This document shows, piece after piece, positions 35,166 through 35,259 of a stretch of DNA of 35,259 nucleotides. The notes beneath the pieces were generated by a model. The model was not told where the DNA came from. It searched no databases and saw only the letters and a list, made by a program, of their open reading frames with translations. This DNA is from Alicyclobacillus suci (lineage in GTDB: Bacteria; Bacillota; Bacilli; Alicyclobacillales; Alicyclobacillaceae), in assembly GCF_017329615.1 (NCBI RefSeq), contig NZ_JAFMTW010000037.1, positions 1 to 35,259 of the forward strand, in the 5' to 3' direction. A program made the position numbers and the translations under genes. Position 1 is the stretch's first letter. Every line of letters starts with the position of its first letter.

Positions 35166-35259
35166 TTACGACGACTTCGTTCCAGATAAGGCATGTTTCA
35201 GGCGGTAGCTCTCGCCGGTGAACGCCAAAACGTGGGCGTGGTGGACGAGTCGGTCCACG
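35166..35259 (-). CDS. istB: IS21-family helper ATPase IstB, C-terminal end (runs off the window)
   Basis: The minus strand reads VDRLVHHAHVLAFTGESYRL, then KHALSGTKSS and a stop at 35166-35168. This is the C-terminus of IstB, the AAA+ protein that assists the IS21 transposase. Only the last 30 codons lie in the window, so I cannot tell whether the gene is intact. It belongs to a different subgroup from the istB remnant at 9216-9476. Confidence 0.8.
   Translation of the reverse strand, partial: VDRLVHHAHVLAFTGESYRLKHALSGTKSS

Overview
The window looks like chromosome from a Bacilli-type Firmicute, most likely Alicyclobacillus or a close relative. Reasons: strong AGGAGG-type ribosome binding sites before nearly every gene, sigma-A promoters, a CBO0543-family membrane protein, and a 5S - guaB - pdxS - pdxT - serS - tRNA-Arg housekeeping block of moderately high GC. 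The genus is inferred from gene content and style, not from a search.

Layout. (1) 1-8264 is ordinary chromosome: the 3' part of a 5S rRNA with its terminator, a small membrane protein, a Nudix hydrolase, two small proteins, then guaB, pdxST, serS, a hypothetical gene and an intact tRNA-Arg(CCT). (2) 8265-21142 is an integrated island of about 12.9 kb in the tRNA-Arg gene. It is bounded by a 47-bp perfect direct repeat of the tRNA 3' end (8218-8264 and 21096-21142). It carries a tyrosine recombinase, IS21 remnants and a defence cargo: a helicase-nuclease Res subunit, a DPPY DNA methyltransferase, a PLD-like protein, and an AAA ATPase plus subtilisin-like protease pair that matches the IetAS layout. 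(3) 21143-23800 is decayed: the C-terminal stub of a second integrase, a SWIM zinc-finger gene with three frameshifts, a headless hicB, and a fragment related to a small gene of the island. (4) 23853-35071 is a complete type I-B CRISPR-Cas locus (cas6-cas8b-cas7-cas5-cas3-cas4-cas1-cas2) followed by a 29-repeat array. (5) The window ends in an istB fragment of another IS21-family element.

Main discovery candidate. On the minus strand just upstream of cas6 lie two degenerate CRISPR repeats (20/30 identical each) enclosing a 31-nt spacer-like sequence. The 5' part of that sequence matches the cas promoter about 100 bp away at 17 of its first 21 positions. Mismatches fall at 6, 12, 13 and 20, so the two within the first 12 are exactly the sixth-position flips that Cascade ignores. 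The matched stretch contains the -35 box of a TTGCAT-N17-TATAAT promoter for the cas operon. A TTGGAA-N17-TAAGAT promoter on the minus strand starts right at the first degenerate repeat. This is the layout of a cas-regulating crRNA-like RNA (the CreR/CreA class): Cascade loaded with this guide would sit on the cas promoter and repress its own operon without cleavage. When the complex is scarce or inhibited, the operon would be derepressed.

The defences therefore come as two physically separate modules: an acquired tRNA island with restriction-modification and IetAS, and an apparently self-regulated type I-B CRISPR system 3 kb downstream.
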